Positions 34,808 to 44,474 of a stretch of DNA of 64,000 nt are shown here, in pieces. The translations under genes were made by a program, and so were the position numbers. The notes under the pieces were generated by a model. It was not told the DNA's origin. It ran no database searches and was given only the letters and a program-made list of their open reading frames with translations. Positions within the stretch are counted from its first letter, which is position 1; each line of letters starts with the position of its first letter. Source of the DNA: Pseudothauera lacus (GTDB lineage: Bacteria; Pseudomonadota; Gammaproteobacteria; Burkholderiales; Rhodocyclaceae); assembly GCF_003034845.1 (NCBI RefSeq), contig NZ_PZKC01000002.1, forward strand, positions 1 to 64,000. The letters run 5' to 3'.

Positions 34808-35194
34808 ATGAACGGACTTCATCTGATTGCGGACCTCTACGACTGCCAGTGCACACCGGCAGTCCTTGAGGACCGTGCAGTACTCGAACGGCTTTGTGTG
34901 GATGAGTGCCGTGACGCCGGGCTGACGCCCCTTGGCGCCTACTTCTACCAGTTCATGCACGACGACGGCCAGAAGGCCGGCGTCACCGGCACCGTGGTCC
35001 TGGCCGAGTCCCATCTCGCCATCCACACCTGGCCGGAAAGCGGCGACGTCACCCTCGACGTCTACGTCTGCAACTTCTCCCGCGACAACAGCGACCGCGC
35101 GCGGCAGGTCTTCCAGCGCGTGCTCGATACTCTCAAACCGCGCGACTCGGCCTGTCACGAAGTGCTGCGCGGCAAGATTCCTGCCGAGGCCTGA
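34808..35194 (+). CDS. speD: S-adenosylmethionine decarboxylase proenzyme
   Basis: 128 residues, the short prokaryotic class. The self-cleavage site is at Glu67-Ser68 in A-E-S-H-L-A-I-H-T-W-P-E; Ser68 becomes the pyruvoyl group. It makes decarboxylated SAM, the aminopropyl donor used by spermidine synthase encoded two bases downstream, so the pair forms a spermidine operon. Confidence 0.97.
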   Translation: MNGLHLIADLYDCQCTPAVLEDRAVLERLCVDECRDAGLTPLGAYFYQFMHDDGQKAGVTGTVVLAESHLAIHTWPESGDVTLDVYVCNFSRDNSDRARQVFQRVLDTLKPRDSACHEVLRGKIPAEA

Positions 35195-35196
35195 GC

Positions 35197-36081
35197 ATGG
35201 AGGAGGGCAGGGTGGTGCCGGATGAAGAGCTACTCAGCGAGTGGCTCAACGACGACGCGGGTTTCTTCTATCGTCGGGGGCGCCTGCTGGAAGAGGGCCA
35301 GACGGCCTTCCAGCGCTACGAGGTGTGGGAGACGCCGCAGTTCGGCAAGCTCTTCCGACTCGACGGCTACTTCATGACCTCGGAGCGCGACGAGTTCTTC
35401 TACCACGAGAACCTCATCCACGTCGGCGCGCTCACCCATCCTGAACCCCGCAGCGCACTGGTCATTGGCGGTGGCGATGGCGGTTCTGCCGAAGAGCTCT
35501 TCAAGCACCCGTCGATGGAGAAGGTGGTGCTGGTCGAGCTCGATGGCAAGGTGGTCGATATTGCCCGCGAGCATCTCCAGGCGGTTCACCACGGCGCCCT
35601 CGACGACCCCCGCCTGGAGCTGCGCATCGAGGACGGCCTGCGCTACGTGCGCGAAGTGGCGCCGGCCTGCGGCCAGCGTTTCGACCTCATCGTCCTCGAT
35701 CTCACTGATCCCATTGGTCCAGCCGAGGAACTCTACGGCGAGGCATTCCTCCGCCAGTGCAAGGCCCTGCTGAATCCCGGCGGCGCCTTGACCTTGCACA
35801 TCGGTGCGCCGATCTTCCAGCCCGCACGCGTGCGTGGCCTGGTTGACGGGTTGCGCCGGGTGTATGCGCGCGTGTCACCGTACTTCCTCTACATTCCGCT
35901 GTACGGCAGCCTGTGGGGCATGGCCTGCGCATCGGACACCCTCGCCCCGCAGGAGCTGAGCCCCGGGGAGATCGATGCGCGCATTGCCGAACGCCGTCTG
36001 AGCCGGCTTCGGCACTACAATGGCGCAGTGCACAGTGCGCAGTTCGCACTGCCCAACCATCTGCGCGAGCTGCTCGGCTGA
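35197..36081 (+). CDS. speE: Spermidine synthase
   Basis: 294 residues. The SAM-type binding motif G-G-G-D-G-G-S is at 91-97, and the D-L-T-D-P-I-G-P segment has the catalytic aspartates 168 and 171. Transfers aminopropyl from decarboxylated SAM to putrescine. Begins two bases after speD. The gatekeeper residues that separate spermidine from spermine or thermospermine synthases were not resolved, but the speD partner fits spermidine. Confidence 0.95.
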   Translation: MEEGRVVPDEELLSEWLNDDAGFFYRRGRLLEEGQTAFQRYEVWETPQFGKLFRLDGYFMTSERDEFFYHENLIHVGALTHPEPRSALVIGGGDGGSAEELFKHPSMEKVVLVELDGKVVDIAREHLQAVHHGALDDPRLELRIEDGLRYVREVAPACGQRFDLIVLDLTDPIGPAEELYGEAFLRQCKALLNPGGALTLHIGAPIFQPARVRGLVDGLRRVYARVSPYFLYIPLYGSLWGMACASDTLAPQELSPGEIDARIAERRLSRLRHYNGAVHSAQFALPNHLRELLG

Positions 36082-36121
36082 TCCCCAGCCGGCGGCCGCG
36101 CCCGCCAGCCTTCGTGTATCC

Positions 36122-37462
36122 GTGACCGCCAGCAGATCCCGTGCCCCGCGCGCGCACACCGCGCATCGTCCACCCCCGCCGCCGCCGCCCTCCGACAGCC
36201 TGGCCTATGCCCTGCAGCAGGCCGCCGTGCTGGTCGATGCAGTACTCGCCGGCGGCAACCTGAACGAACACTGGGAGGCGCTGCTTGGCGCCAACCCCGA
36301 ATGGAGTGACGCCACCCGCGGTGCGGTGCGCGACCTCAGTTGGGGCACCCTGCGCGACTACGGCCGCGGCGATGCCGTACTCAAGCGCCTGCTCGACAAG
36401 CCGCTCGCGGCGCCTTACCACGCCTTGCTGCTGGTCGCCGTGCAGCGCATGGAGACCCGCCCCGACCAGGTCCATACCGTGGTCGACCAGGCCGTTCAGG
36501 CGGTCGGCGCGACCGCCCCGGGCCTGCGTGGCGTGGTCAATGCCGTGCTGCGCAACGTCGTTCGTCGTGCCGACGAAGTGGACGCATGGCGACGTCAGGA
36601 CGAAGAGGCGCTGCACCGCCATCCGCGCTGGTGGGTGGAGCGCCTGCGCAAGGCCTGGCCGGCGCAGTGGGAGGCGGCTGTGGCCGCCGGCAACAGCCAC
36701 CCGCCGATGTGCCTGCGGGTCAACCGCCGGCGCAGCACGCCGGCGGCCGTGGTGGCGGAGTTTGCCGCGGCGGGTATCGCTGCCCGCGTCGTCGGCGAGG
36801 ACGGTGTTCTGCTCGACCGTCCGCTGGCGGTGGCGCGGGTACCTGGCTTTGCCGAAGGCGTGGTCTCGGTACAGGACGCCGGTGCCCAGCACGCCGCGCG
36901 CTGGCTGGGTGCGCAGGCCGGTGATCGTGTGCTCGACGCCTGCGCCGCGCCCGGCGGCAAGGCCGCCCATGTGCTGGAACTGGCCGATGTCGAACTGACC
37001 GCGCTGGAGCTCGACCCGCGCCGCGCGCGGCGCATCGACGAGAACTTCACCCGCCTGGGCGTCACCGGCCGGGTGGTGATCGATGACGCCCGTCAGCCGG
37101 CACGCTGGTGGGACGGCCGCCCCTTCCAGCGCATTCTCGCCGACGTGCCCTGTTCGGCCTCCGGTGTGGCGCGCCGCAACCCGGACATCAAGTGGCTGCG
37201 CCGCGCCCCCGACCTCGCCCGCTTCGCAGCCCTGCAGGCCGAGATCATCGATGCGCTTTGGCAGACCCTGGCGCGCGGTGGCACAATGCTCTATGTCACC
37301 TGTTCGGTGTTCGACGAGGAAAACCGCGCACAGATCGCCGCCTTCTGCCGCCGCCACGACGACGCCGAGCGCCTGCTGATCGAAGGCCGTCCCGAGCAAC
37401 AGCTGCTGCCCACCGCCGACCATGACGGCTTCTACTACGCCCTGCTGCGCAAGCGTCCCTGA
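36122..37462 (+). CDS. rsmB: 16S rRNA m5C967 methyltransferase RsmB
   Basis: 446 residues from GTG at 36122, with a proline-rich leader of about 24 residues. A NusB-like RNA-binding domain is followed by the SAM methyltransferase domain with D-A-C-A-A-P-G-G-K near 272, D-V-P-C-S-A-S-G with Cys344, and T-C-S with nucleophilic Cys394. Methylates C967 of 16S rRNA. The 3' end overlaps the next gene by 41 bases. Usual first gene of the rsmB-DUF4390-ntrYX-trk cluster of betaproteobacteria. Confidence 0.95.
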   Translation: MTASRSRAPRAHTAHRPPPPPPPSDSLAYALQQAAVLVDAVLAGGNLNEHWEALLGANPEWSDATRGAVRDLSWGTLRDYGRGDAVLKRLLDKPLAAPYHALLLVAVQRMETRPDQVHTVVDQAVQAVGATAPGLRGVVNAVLRNVVRRADEVDAWRRQDEEALHRHPRWWVERLRKAWPAQWEAAVAAGNSHPPMCLRVNRRRSTPAAVVAEFAAAGIAARVVGEDGVLLDRPLAVARVPGFAEGVVSVQDAGAQHAARWLGAQAGDRVLDACAAPGGKAAHVLELADVELTALELDPRRARRIDENFTRLGVTGRVVIDDARQPARWWDGRPFQRILADVPCSASGVARRNPDIKWLRRAPDLARFAALQAEIIDALWQTLARGGTMLYVTCSVFDEENRAQIAAFCRRHDDAERLLIEGRPEQQLLPTADHDGFYYALLRKRP

Positions 37463-38030
37463 GCGCATCCTGCGCGCGCTGCTCGTCCTGCTGCTGTGCT
37501 GCTGGGTGCCGGCTATTGCCCTGGCCGAGGATGGCGCCGGCGTGCGCCATGCGGAAGTGGTGGCGGGCGAGGATGGCTATGTGCTCAACGCCGAATTCGA
37601 TTTCGAGCTCAACAGCCGCCTTGCCGAAGCCGTCAATCGCGGCGTGGCCCTGCACTTCGTCACCGAGTTCGTCGTCCACCGTCCGCGTTGGTACTGGTTC
37701 GACGAGGTGGTGGTCGAGCGCCGCCTCAACTACCGCCTCAGCTACCACGCCATCACGCGCAGCTACCGTCTCTCGATCGGCGCCTTCCACCAGAGCTTCG
37801 ATTCCATGGAAGGCGCCCTGCGCACCATGCAGCGCGTGCGCAACTGGTCGGTGGCCGATCATGAGCAGCTCGTTGCCGGGCAGACCTACAAGGCCGCGCT
37901 GCGCTTCCGCCTCGACACCGCGCAGCTGCCGCGCCCCTTCCAGGTTACCGCGATCGGCAGCCGTGACTGGCAGCTGAGCACGGAGTGGTCCGAATGGACC
38001 TTCCATGGCGGGGAGGCGGAGGGCGAATGA
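37422..38030 (+). CDS. DUF4390 exported protein
   Basis: 202 residues from ATG at 37422, the only in-frame ATG long enough; it overlaps rsmB by 41 bases. A signal sequence lies near residues 15-36 (L-R-A-L-L-V-L-L-L-C-C then A-L-A cut site). The rest is a beta-rich periplasmic domain with W-Y-W-F-D-E typical of DUF4390. Function unknown; its fixed position before ntrY suggests an accessory role to that sensor. Its stop overlaps the ntrY start as ATGA. Confidence 0.88.
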   Translation: MTASTTPCCASVPERILRALLVLLLCCWVPAIALAEDGAGVRHAEVVAGEDGYVLNAEFDFELNSRLAEAVNRGVALHFVTEFVVHRPRWYWFDEVVVERRLNYRLSYHAITRSYRLSIGAFHQSFDSMEGALRTMQRVRNWSVADHEQLVAGQTYKAALRFRLDTAQLPRPFQVTAIGSRDWQLSTEWSEWTFHGGEAEGE

Positions 38031-40135
38031 AGCGCATCATCCTGCTGGTGACCGCAGCACTGGCCGGCATCTCGCTGTTCCTGCTGGCTTCGGCGAGTGC
38101 CAACACCGACCTGCTGGCCGGCGCCTATCCCTACCTGATCGCCCTCAACGGCGCGGTGGCGGTGACCCTTGCCGGGGTGGTGGCGGTGCAGCTGCGCCGC
38201 CTCTGGCGCGAGTACCGCGGCCGCCAGTTCGGCTCGCGGCTGAAGTACCGCCTGATGCTGATGTTCGCGCTGATGGCCCTGCTGCCCGGGGTGGTGGTGT
38301 ATGCGGTGTCGCTGCAGTTCGTCGTGCGCAGCATCGAGTCGTGGTTCGACGTGCGCGTCGATGCCGCGCTGGAAGGCGGCATTGCCCTCGGTCAGAGTGC
38401 GCTCGACTATCTCGTCGGCCAGGTCGGCGACAAGGCCGCGGACATGGCCCTCGAACTCGATGACCAGAGTGCGCTGTCGCCGACCCGCCTGAACCGCCTG
38501 CGCGAGCAGGCCGGGGTGGCCACGGTCACCGTGGTCGCCGCCAACGGTCAGCAGGTGCTGGCCACCGCATCCGACGGCAGTGCCGGTCTGTTCCCCGATC
38601 TGCCCACCCCCGCGCAACTGCGCCAGGCCCGCCAGTCGCGCCGCTTCACCCAGGTCGACGCGCTCGCCGACGGTTCGTTGATGATCCGCGTCGCGGTGCC
38701 GCTGACCACCCGGTCGCTGGTTGCCGAACCACCCTACCTGGTCCTCGGCCAGCCGGTGCCGGAGTCCTTCGCCCGCCATGCCGATGCGGTGCAGGAGGCC
38801 TACCGCGACTACCAGCAGCTCTCCCTCGGGCGCGCCGGCCTGACGCGCATCTACACCCTTACCCTGACCCTTGCCCTGCTCCTCGCCCTGCTCGGCGCCG
38901 TCGCCTTCGCCTTTGTCCTTGCCCGCCGCCTGGTGGCGCCGTTGCTGATCCTTGCCGAAGGCACCCAGGCCGTCGCCCAGGGCGACTACTCGCCGCGCCA
39001 GGCGTTGCCGGCGCGCGACGAGCTCGGCGTCCTCACCCAGTCCTTCAACCGCATGACCCGCCAGCTCGACGACGCCCGTGCGGCGGCGGAGCGCAACCGC
39101 GCCGCGGTGGAATCCGCGCGTGCCTACCTCGAAGGCGTGCTCGCCAACCTCTCCGCCGGTGTGCTGGCCTTCGCCGCCGATGGCACGCTGCGCGCGGCCA
39201 ACCGTGGCGCGATAACCATTCTTGCCGACGAACTGGGCGGCTTCGAGGACATTCCGCTGACCGACTGGCCGCGCCTCGCCCCCCTGCGCGACGCGCTGCT
39301 GAAGGGCTTTGCCGAGCACGAGGAGGACTGGCACTGCGAGCTCGAGCTGCAGCACGACGACGCCCCGCCGCAGGTGCTGCTGATCCACGGTGCGCGCCTG
39401 CCGGAAAACTCCGGCGGCGGCTCGGTAGTGGTGTTCGACGACATCAGCAGCCTCATTGCCGCGCAGCGCACTGCCGCGTGGGCCGAGGTGGCGCGCCGCC
39501 TCGCCCACGAGATCAAGAACCCGCTGACCCCCATCCAGCTCTCCGCCGAGCGCCTGGCGCTGAAGCTGCACGACCGCCTCGACGACGAGGGGCAGGCGAT
39601 GCTGGAGCGTGCCACGCGTACCATCGTCAATCAGGTCGAGGCAATGAAGAACCTCGTCAACGCCTTCCGCGACTATGCCCGCCTGCCGGCGCCGCAATTC
39701 ACCGCGGTCGATCTGCAGGCCCTCATCGTCGAGGTGCTGGGGCTCTACGAGAGCACCCCGCTCGCCATCCATACGGATTTTGACAGCGCCCGTGCGGTGG
39801 TTCGCGGAGACCCGGCGCAGTTGCGCCAGATCATTCACAATCTGCTGCAGAATGCCGAGGATGCGCTGGCCGGACGGCCAGGTGGCGAGCTTCACATCGC
39901 CACGCGCTGCCGCGGCGACCGCGTCAGGCTGACGGTGCGCGACAACGGCCCGGGCTTTCCCGCGGAGATCCTCGCCCATGCCTTCGAGCCCTATTTCACC
40001 ACCAAGTCGCGTGGCACCGGGCTGGGGCTGGCGATGGTCAAGAAGATCGTCGATGAGCACGGTGGCGACGTGCGGCTGACCAATTGCGACGGCGGCGGGG
40101 CGGAGATCCGCATCCGCCTGCGCGTCGCCGACTGA
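38027..40135 (+). CDS. ntrY: NtrY-like membrane sensor histidine kinase
   Basis: 702 residues; ATG at 38027 overlaps the previous stop and follows GGGAGGCGGAGGG. Three N-terminal helices, a periplasmic sensing region (about 115-280), another helix, HAMP, PAS, then HisKA with His494 in R-L-A-H-E-I-K-N-P-L-T-P and HATPase_c with N-box and G-T-G-L-G-L-A. NtrY kinases respond to nitrogen or redox signals and phosphorylate NtrX. Followed 24 bases on by its regulator. Confidence 0.93.
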   Translation: MKRIILLVTAALAGISLFLLASASANTDLLAGAYPYLIALNGAVAVTLAGVVAVQLRRLWREYRGRQFGSRLKYRLMLMFALMALLPGVVVYAVSLQFVVRSIESWFDVRVDAALEGGIALGQSALDYLVGQVGDKAADMALELDDQSALSPTRLNRLREQAGVATVTVVAANGQQVLATASDGSAGLFPDLPTPAQLRQARQSRRFTQVDALADGSLMIRVAVPLTTRSLVAEPPYLVLGQPVPESFARHADAVQEAYRDYQQLSLGRAGLTRIYTLTLTLALLLALLGAVAFAFVLARRLVAPLLILAEGTQAVAQGDYSPRQALPARDELGVLTQSFNRMTRQLDDARAAAERNRAAVESARAYLEGVLANLSAGVLAFAADGTLRAANRGAITILADELGGFEDIPLTDWPRLAPLRDALLKGFAEHEEDWHCELELQHDDAPPQVLLIHGARLPENSGGGSVVVFDDISSLIAAQRTAAWAEVARRLAHEIKNPLTPIQLSAERLALKLHDRLDDEGQAMLERATRTIVNQVEAMKNLVNAFRDYARLPAPQFTAVDLQALIVEVLGLYESTPLAIHTDFDSARAVVRGDPAQLRQIIHNLLQNAEDALAGRPGGELHIATRCRGDRVRLTVRDNGPGFPAEILAHAFEPYFTTKSRGTGLGLAMVKKIVDEHGGDVRLTNCDGGGAEIRIRLRVAD

Positions 40136-40159
40136 AGTTGACGCTGGACCCGGAGAAAC

Positions 40160-41407
40160 ATGGCAAAGGTATTGATTGTTGATGACGAGATGGGCATCCG
40201 CGAGCTGCTCTCGGAGATCCTCAGCGACGAGGGCCATGACGTGGAGCTCGCCGCCAATGCTGCCGAGGCCCGCAGTGCACGCAACAGCGCGCGTCCCGAT
40301 CTGGTGCTGCTCGACATCTGGATGCCCGACACCGACGGCATCACCCTGCTCAAGGAGTGGTCGGCCAACGGCCAGCTCACCATGCCGGTGGTGATGATGT
40401 CCGGCCATGGCACCATCGATACCGCCGTCGAGGCCACCCGCATCGGCGCCATCGACTACCTGGAAAAGCCCATCGCGCTGCAGAAGCTGCTCGCCGCGGT
40501 GAAGCGCGGCCTGCAGCGTCCGGCCACTCCCGGCGCGCCGGCGGCGCTCAGCCTGGCGGCGTTCACGCGCTCGGTGCCGCTGCGTGAACTGCGCCGCCGC
40601 ATCGAACAGATTGGCGACAGCTCCCGCGTGCTGCTGCTCAAGGTCGGTGCGGGCAGCATCGCCGAGCTCGCCGCGCGCAGCGTGCAGGCCGCCAATGCGC
40701 CGTGGCTCGATCTTGCCGCACTGCATGCACCGATCGACATCGCGCAGCTGCAGGGCGCCGGCGGCGGGGTGGTGTTCGTCGCCGAACTGGCCCGCCTCAG
40801 CCGCCCGCAGCAGAAGAATCTTGCTTTCACCCTGGAGCGCCTGGAGCGCTACGACCTGCGCATGGTGCTGGCCACCGACCACAGCCAGGAGGGCCTGCAG
40901 CGCCTGGGTTGGGACGACAGCCTGCTCAGCCGCCTGTTCGAGGTCAGCCTGGCGCCGCCTTCGTTGGGCGAACTGCGCGACGAGGTACCCGAGCTCGCCG
41001 CGCAGATCCTCCTTCACCTCGTCGAAGCGGGCGAGGTGCCGCGCCATCACTTCTCCACCGCGGCGCTCAACGCCCTGCGCACGCAGAGCTGGCCGGGTGG
41101 ATACGCAGAGCTGCGCGCGGCGGTGAAGTCGATCGCGCTTGGCACCCTGGAAGAGGAAATCGCCCTCACCGACGTACGCCGCATGATCGCCCCGCCGGCG
41201 GATGCCGCAGCCTACGGCCTGCCTCTCGATCAGCCCCTGCGCGAGGCGCGCGAGGCTTTCGAGCGTCTCTATTTCGAGCATCACCTGCGCCTGGAAGGCG
41301 GCAACATGACCCGCCTGGCGGAAAAGACCGGCCTCGAACGCACCCACCTGTACCGCAAGCTCAAGCAGCTCGGCCTGCAGGCCGGGCGCAAGAGCGAGGA
41401 CGGGTAA
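40160..41407 (+). CDS. ntrX: NtrX-like response regulator with a degenerate AAA+ domain
   Basis: 415 residues. The receiver (1-120) is intact, with phospho-acceptor Asp52 in L-L-D-I-W-M-P-D. The middle (about 140-335) is recognisably related to the sigma-54 activator ATPase but lacks the Walker A loop (L-K-V-G-A-G-S-I-A-E where G-E-S-G-T-G-K-E is expected) and any G-A-F-T-G-A loop. A Fis-type helix-turn-helix ends the protein (about 375-405). It should bind DNA on phosphorylation but not hydrolyse ATP or activate sigma-54 promoters, so it probably acts with sigma-70 or as a repressor. Partner of the kinase upstream. Confidence 0.92.
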   Translation: MAKVLIVDDEMGIRELLSEILSDEGHDVELAANAAEARSARNSARPDLVLLDIWMPDTDGITLLKEWSANGQLTMPVVMMSGHGTIDTAVEATRIGAIDYLEKPIALQKLLAAVKRGLQRPATPGAPAALSLAAFTRSVPLRELRRRIEQIGDSSRVLLLKVGAGSIAELAARSVQAANAPWLDLAALHAPIDIAQLQGAGGGVVFVAELARLSRPQQKNLAFTLERLERYDLRMVLATDHSQEGLQRLGWDDSLLSRLFEVSLAPPSLGELRDEVPELAAQILLHLVEAGEVPRHHFSTAALNALRTQSWPGGYAELRAAVKSIALGTLEEEIALTDVRRMIAPPADAAAYGLPLDQPLREAREAFERLYFEHHLRLEGGNMTRLAEKTGLERTHLYRKLKQLGLQAGRKSEDG

Positions 41408-41496
41408 ACCCCTGTTGCTGCGTTGCAACAAAGTATTTCAACAATCACTTCCGCAGGCGTAGAATCGCCCGCTTGTGAAGCGCACGGGCGTATGCG

Positions 41497-42900
41497 GTGA
41501 AGATCATCATCCTCGGCGCCGGCCAGGTCGGCGCCTCGGTGGCGGAAAACCTCGTCTCCGAAGCCAACGACATCACCCTGGTCGACACCAGTGCCGAGCA
41601 GCTCGCGGTGCTGCGCGACCGCCTCGAGGTGCGCACGGTGTGCGGCAATGCCGCCTCACCCTCGGTGCTGCGCGATGCCGGCGCCGACGACGCCGACCTG
41701 CTCATCGCCGTCACCCAGTCCGACCAGACCAACCTGTGCGCCTGCCGTGTCGCCAAGGCCATCTTCAACCTGCCCACGCGCATTGCCCGCCTGCGCTCGA
41801 CCGACTTCGTCGACTATCCCGAACTGCTCGACGCCAACAACTTCGCGGTGGACTTCTCCATCTGTCCGGAGCAGATCGTCACCGACTACATCAAGCGCCT
41901 GATCGCCTTCCCCGAGGCCCTGCAGGTGCTCGAATTCGCCGACGGGGTGGTCAGCCTGATCGGCGTCAAGGCCTTTGAGGGCGGACCGCTGGTCGGCCAT
42001 CCGCTGAAGACCCTGCGCTTTCACCTGCCCAACGTCGAGGTGCGCATCGCCGCCATCTACCGTAACGGCGAGCCCATCATCCCGGAGGGCGACACCGTCA
42101 TCGTGCCCGGCGACGAGGTCTTCTGCCTTGCCGCCACCGTGCACATCCGCCAGGTGATGCGCGAACTGCGCCGTACCGACAAGCCGATGCGGCGGATCAT
42201 GATCGCCGGCGGCGGCAACATCGGCTTCCGCCTCGCGCGCTCCATCGAGGCCGACTACCACGTCAAGATCCTCGAGGTCAGCCAGACGCGCGCCGAGCAG
42301 CTCGCCACCCAGCTTGGCAAGGCCCTCGTGCTGCGCGGCGATGCCACCGACGAGAAGCTGCTGGAGAACGAGGGCATCGACGAGACCGACCTCTTCGTGG
42401 CGCTGACCAACGACGAGGAAGACAACATCATGGCCGCGTCGCTGGCCAAGCGCATGGGCGCGCGCCGCACCCTGGCGCTGATCAACCGCAAGAGCTACGT
42501 CGACCTGGTGCAGGGCGGGCCGATCGACATCGCCATTTCGCCGGCGCATACCTCCATCGGCTCGCTGCTCGCCCACGTCCGCCGTGGCGACGTGGTGGCG
42601 GTGCATAGCCTGCGCCGCGGCGCCGCCGAGGCGCTGGAGATCATCGCCCACGGCAACCCCAAGGACTCCAAGGTGGTGGGGCGCCAGATCGAGGAGGTGC
42701 AGCTGCCCAAGGGCGCCACCATCAGCGCCATCGTGCGCGACGAGCGCCGCATCGACGGCAAGGTGCTGCGCCGCATGGTGATCATTCCCCACCACGACAC
42801 GGTGATCGAGCCTGGCGACCACGTCATCGTCTTCTGTACCCACAAGAATCTGGTGCGGAAGGTGGAAAAGCTCTTCCAGGTCGGCTTCACCTTCCTCTGA
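41497..42900 (+). CDS. trkA: Trk potassium uptake NAD-binding subunit TrkA
   Basis: 467 residues from GTG at 41497. It has two copies of RCK_N (G-A-G-Q-V-G near 7-12 and G-G-G-N-I-G near 233-238) each followed by RCK_C. It forms the cytoplasmic gating ring of the Trk K+ channel/transporter. The channel gene trkH follows 15 bases on. The 89-base gap after ntrX may hold its own promoter. Confidence 0.96.
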   Translation: MKIIILGAGQVGASVAENLVSEANDITLVDTSAEQLAVLRDRLEVRTVCGNAASPSVLRDAGADDADLLIAVTQSDQTNLCACRVAKAIFNLPTRIARLRSTDFVDYPELLDANNFAVDFSICPEQIVTDYIKRLIAFPEALQVLEFADGVVSLIGVKAFEGGPLVGHPLKTLRFHLPNVEVRIAAIYRNGEPIIPEGDTVIVPGDEVFCLAATVHIRQVMRELRRTDKPMRRIMIAGGGNIGFRLARSIEADYHVKILEVSQTRAEQLATQLGKALVLRGDATDEKLLENEGIDETDLFVALTNDEEDNIMAASLAKRMGARRTLALINRKSYVDLVQGGPIDIAISPAHTSIGSLLAHVRRGDVVAVHSLRRGAAEALEIIAHGNPKDSKVVGRQIEEVQLPKGATISAIVRDERRIDGKVLRRMVIIPHHDTVIEPGDHVIVFCTHKNLVRKVEKLFQVGFTFL

Positions 42901-42915
42901 GCCGCTGCCCAGCGA

Positions 42916-44373
42916 ATGCGCGCCTATCATCCGGCCCTCAACGCCCTCGGCCTGATCATCATGATCTTCGGCCTGCTGATGGGCTTTCCGCTCGCGGTAT
43001 CGGCGTGGCTGGGCGACGGCGCTACCCTGGCCTATGACCAGGCGCTGATGGTGACCTTTGCCTGCGGCGCGCTGCTGTGGATGTTCACCCGCCAGCCGCG
43101 CCGCGACCTGCGCGTGCATGACGGCTTCCTGCTGGTGGTCGCCGCCTGGGTGGTGCTGCCGGTGTTCGGCGCCCTGCCGCTGCTCGCCTACCTCCCCGGA
43201 CTGAGCTTCACCCACGCCTATTTCGAGGCCGTCTCCGGCCTCACCGCCACTGGCGCCACCGTGCTCAGCGGGCTCGACGACCTGCCCGTCTCGATCAACC
43301 TGTGGCGCACCTTCATGCACTGGATCGGCGGCATGGGGGTGATCGTGCTGGTGGTGGCGATCCTGCCGCTGCTCGGCATCGGCGGACGGCAGATGTTCAA
43401 GGCCGAAGTGCCGACGCCGATGAAGGAGAGCAGTCTCACCCCGCGCATTACCGAAACCGCCAAGGGCCTGTGGGTGAGCTACATCCTCCTCACCGTGGCC
43501 TGCGGCCTCAGCCTGTGGTGGGTGGGGATGGAGCCCTGGGATGCGCTCATCCATGCCTTCACGGTCGCCGGCTTGGGCGGTTTCTCGAGCAAGGATGCCT
43601 CGCTCGGCCACTTCCACAGCATCGAGATCGAAATCGTCGTCATCGTCTTCGCCCTGCTCGCCGGCCTCAACTACGCCACCCATTACCTGGCGCTGGTGCG
43701 GCGCAGCCTGATGCCCTACTTCAATGATCCGGAGATCCCCTTCTTCCTCGGCGTGCTGCTGCTCAGCGTGCTTGGCCTGACCATCTACCTCAGCCAGTTC
43801 CACGCCCACAGCGATCTGGGCAGCACGCTGCGCTACGTCTCCTTCCACGTCGTCTCGATTGCCACCTCGCTGGGGCTGGCGACCTACGATTACACCCTGT
43901 GGCCGATGTTCGCGCAGCTGTGGATCCTCTTCCTCGGCAGCTTCATCGCCTGTTCGGGGTCCACCGGCGGTGGCATCAAGATGATGCGCGCGATGATCCT
44001 CTACAAGCAGTTCTTCCGCGAGATCGTGCGCTCCCTGCACCCCAACGCCGTGCGTCCGGTGCGCCTGGGCAGCCAGCCGGTGTCCGAGGGCATCCTCCAC
44101 GCGGTGCTCGGCTTCTCCTTCATGTACATGGTTTCCATCGTCACCCTCACCCTGGTGCTGTCGGCCTCCGGGCTGGACATCGTCACCGCCTTCTCGGCGG
44201 TGGTGGCGTGCATCAACAACACCGGCCCCGGGCTCGGCGCGGTGGGGCCGGCGGACAACTACGCCGGGATGGACGTCTTCCAGAGCTGGGTGCTGGCGTT
44301 CACGATGATTCTCGGACGCCTGGAGATCTTCACCTTCCTCGTCGTGCTGACGCCTATGTTCTGGCGCCGTTAG
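42916..44373 (+). CDS. trkH: Trk potassium transporter membrane subunit TrkH
   Basis: 485 residues, four membrane-pore-membrane repeats. Selectivity-filter glycines are visible in L-T-A-T-G-A-T, A-G-L-G-G-F-S, C-S-G-S-T-G-G-G and N-N-T-G-P-G-L-G. Forms the K+ path gated by TrkA. Presence right after ntrYX is the usual betaproteobacterial arrangement. Confidence 0.97.
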   Translation: MRAYHPALNALGLIIMIFGLLMGFPLAVSAWLGDGATLAYDQALMVTFACGALLWMFTRQPRRDLRVHDGFLLVVAAWVVLPVFGALPLLAYLPGLSFTHAYFEAVSGLTATGATVLSGLDDLPVSINLWRTFMHWIGGMGVIVLVVAILPLLGIGGRQMFKAEVPTPMKESSLTPRITETAKGLWVSYILLTVACGLSLWWVGMEPWDALIHAFTVAGLGGFSSKDASLGHFHSIEIEIVVIVFALLAGLNYATHYLALVRRSLMPYFNDPEIPFFLGVLLLSVLGLTIYLSQFHAHSDLGSTLRYVSFHVVSIATSLGLATYDYTLWPMFAQLWILFLGSFIACSGSTGGGIKMMRAMILYKQFFREIVRSLHPNAVRPVRLGSQPVSEGILHAVLGFSFMYMVSIVTLTLVLSASGLDIVTAFSAVVACINNTGPGLGAVGPADNYAGMDVFQSWVLAFTMILGRLEIFTFLVVLTPMFWRR

Positions 44374-44474
44374 GCGGGCAGGCGCAAAACGCGGGATAAT
44401 TCCCCCTTGCCCCGGCGCAGCCCTTCGATGCGGGTGCGGCCGGAACGCCCGGACGAAACCAGGAACGTCACACC

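Noticed and set aside
37886-44100. Long minus-strand ORFs opposite ntrY-ntrX and trkA-trkH
   Set aside because: Both follow the codon-position GC bias of the plus-strand genes and show no protein family.
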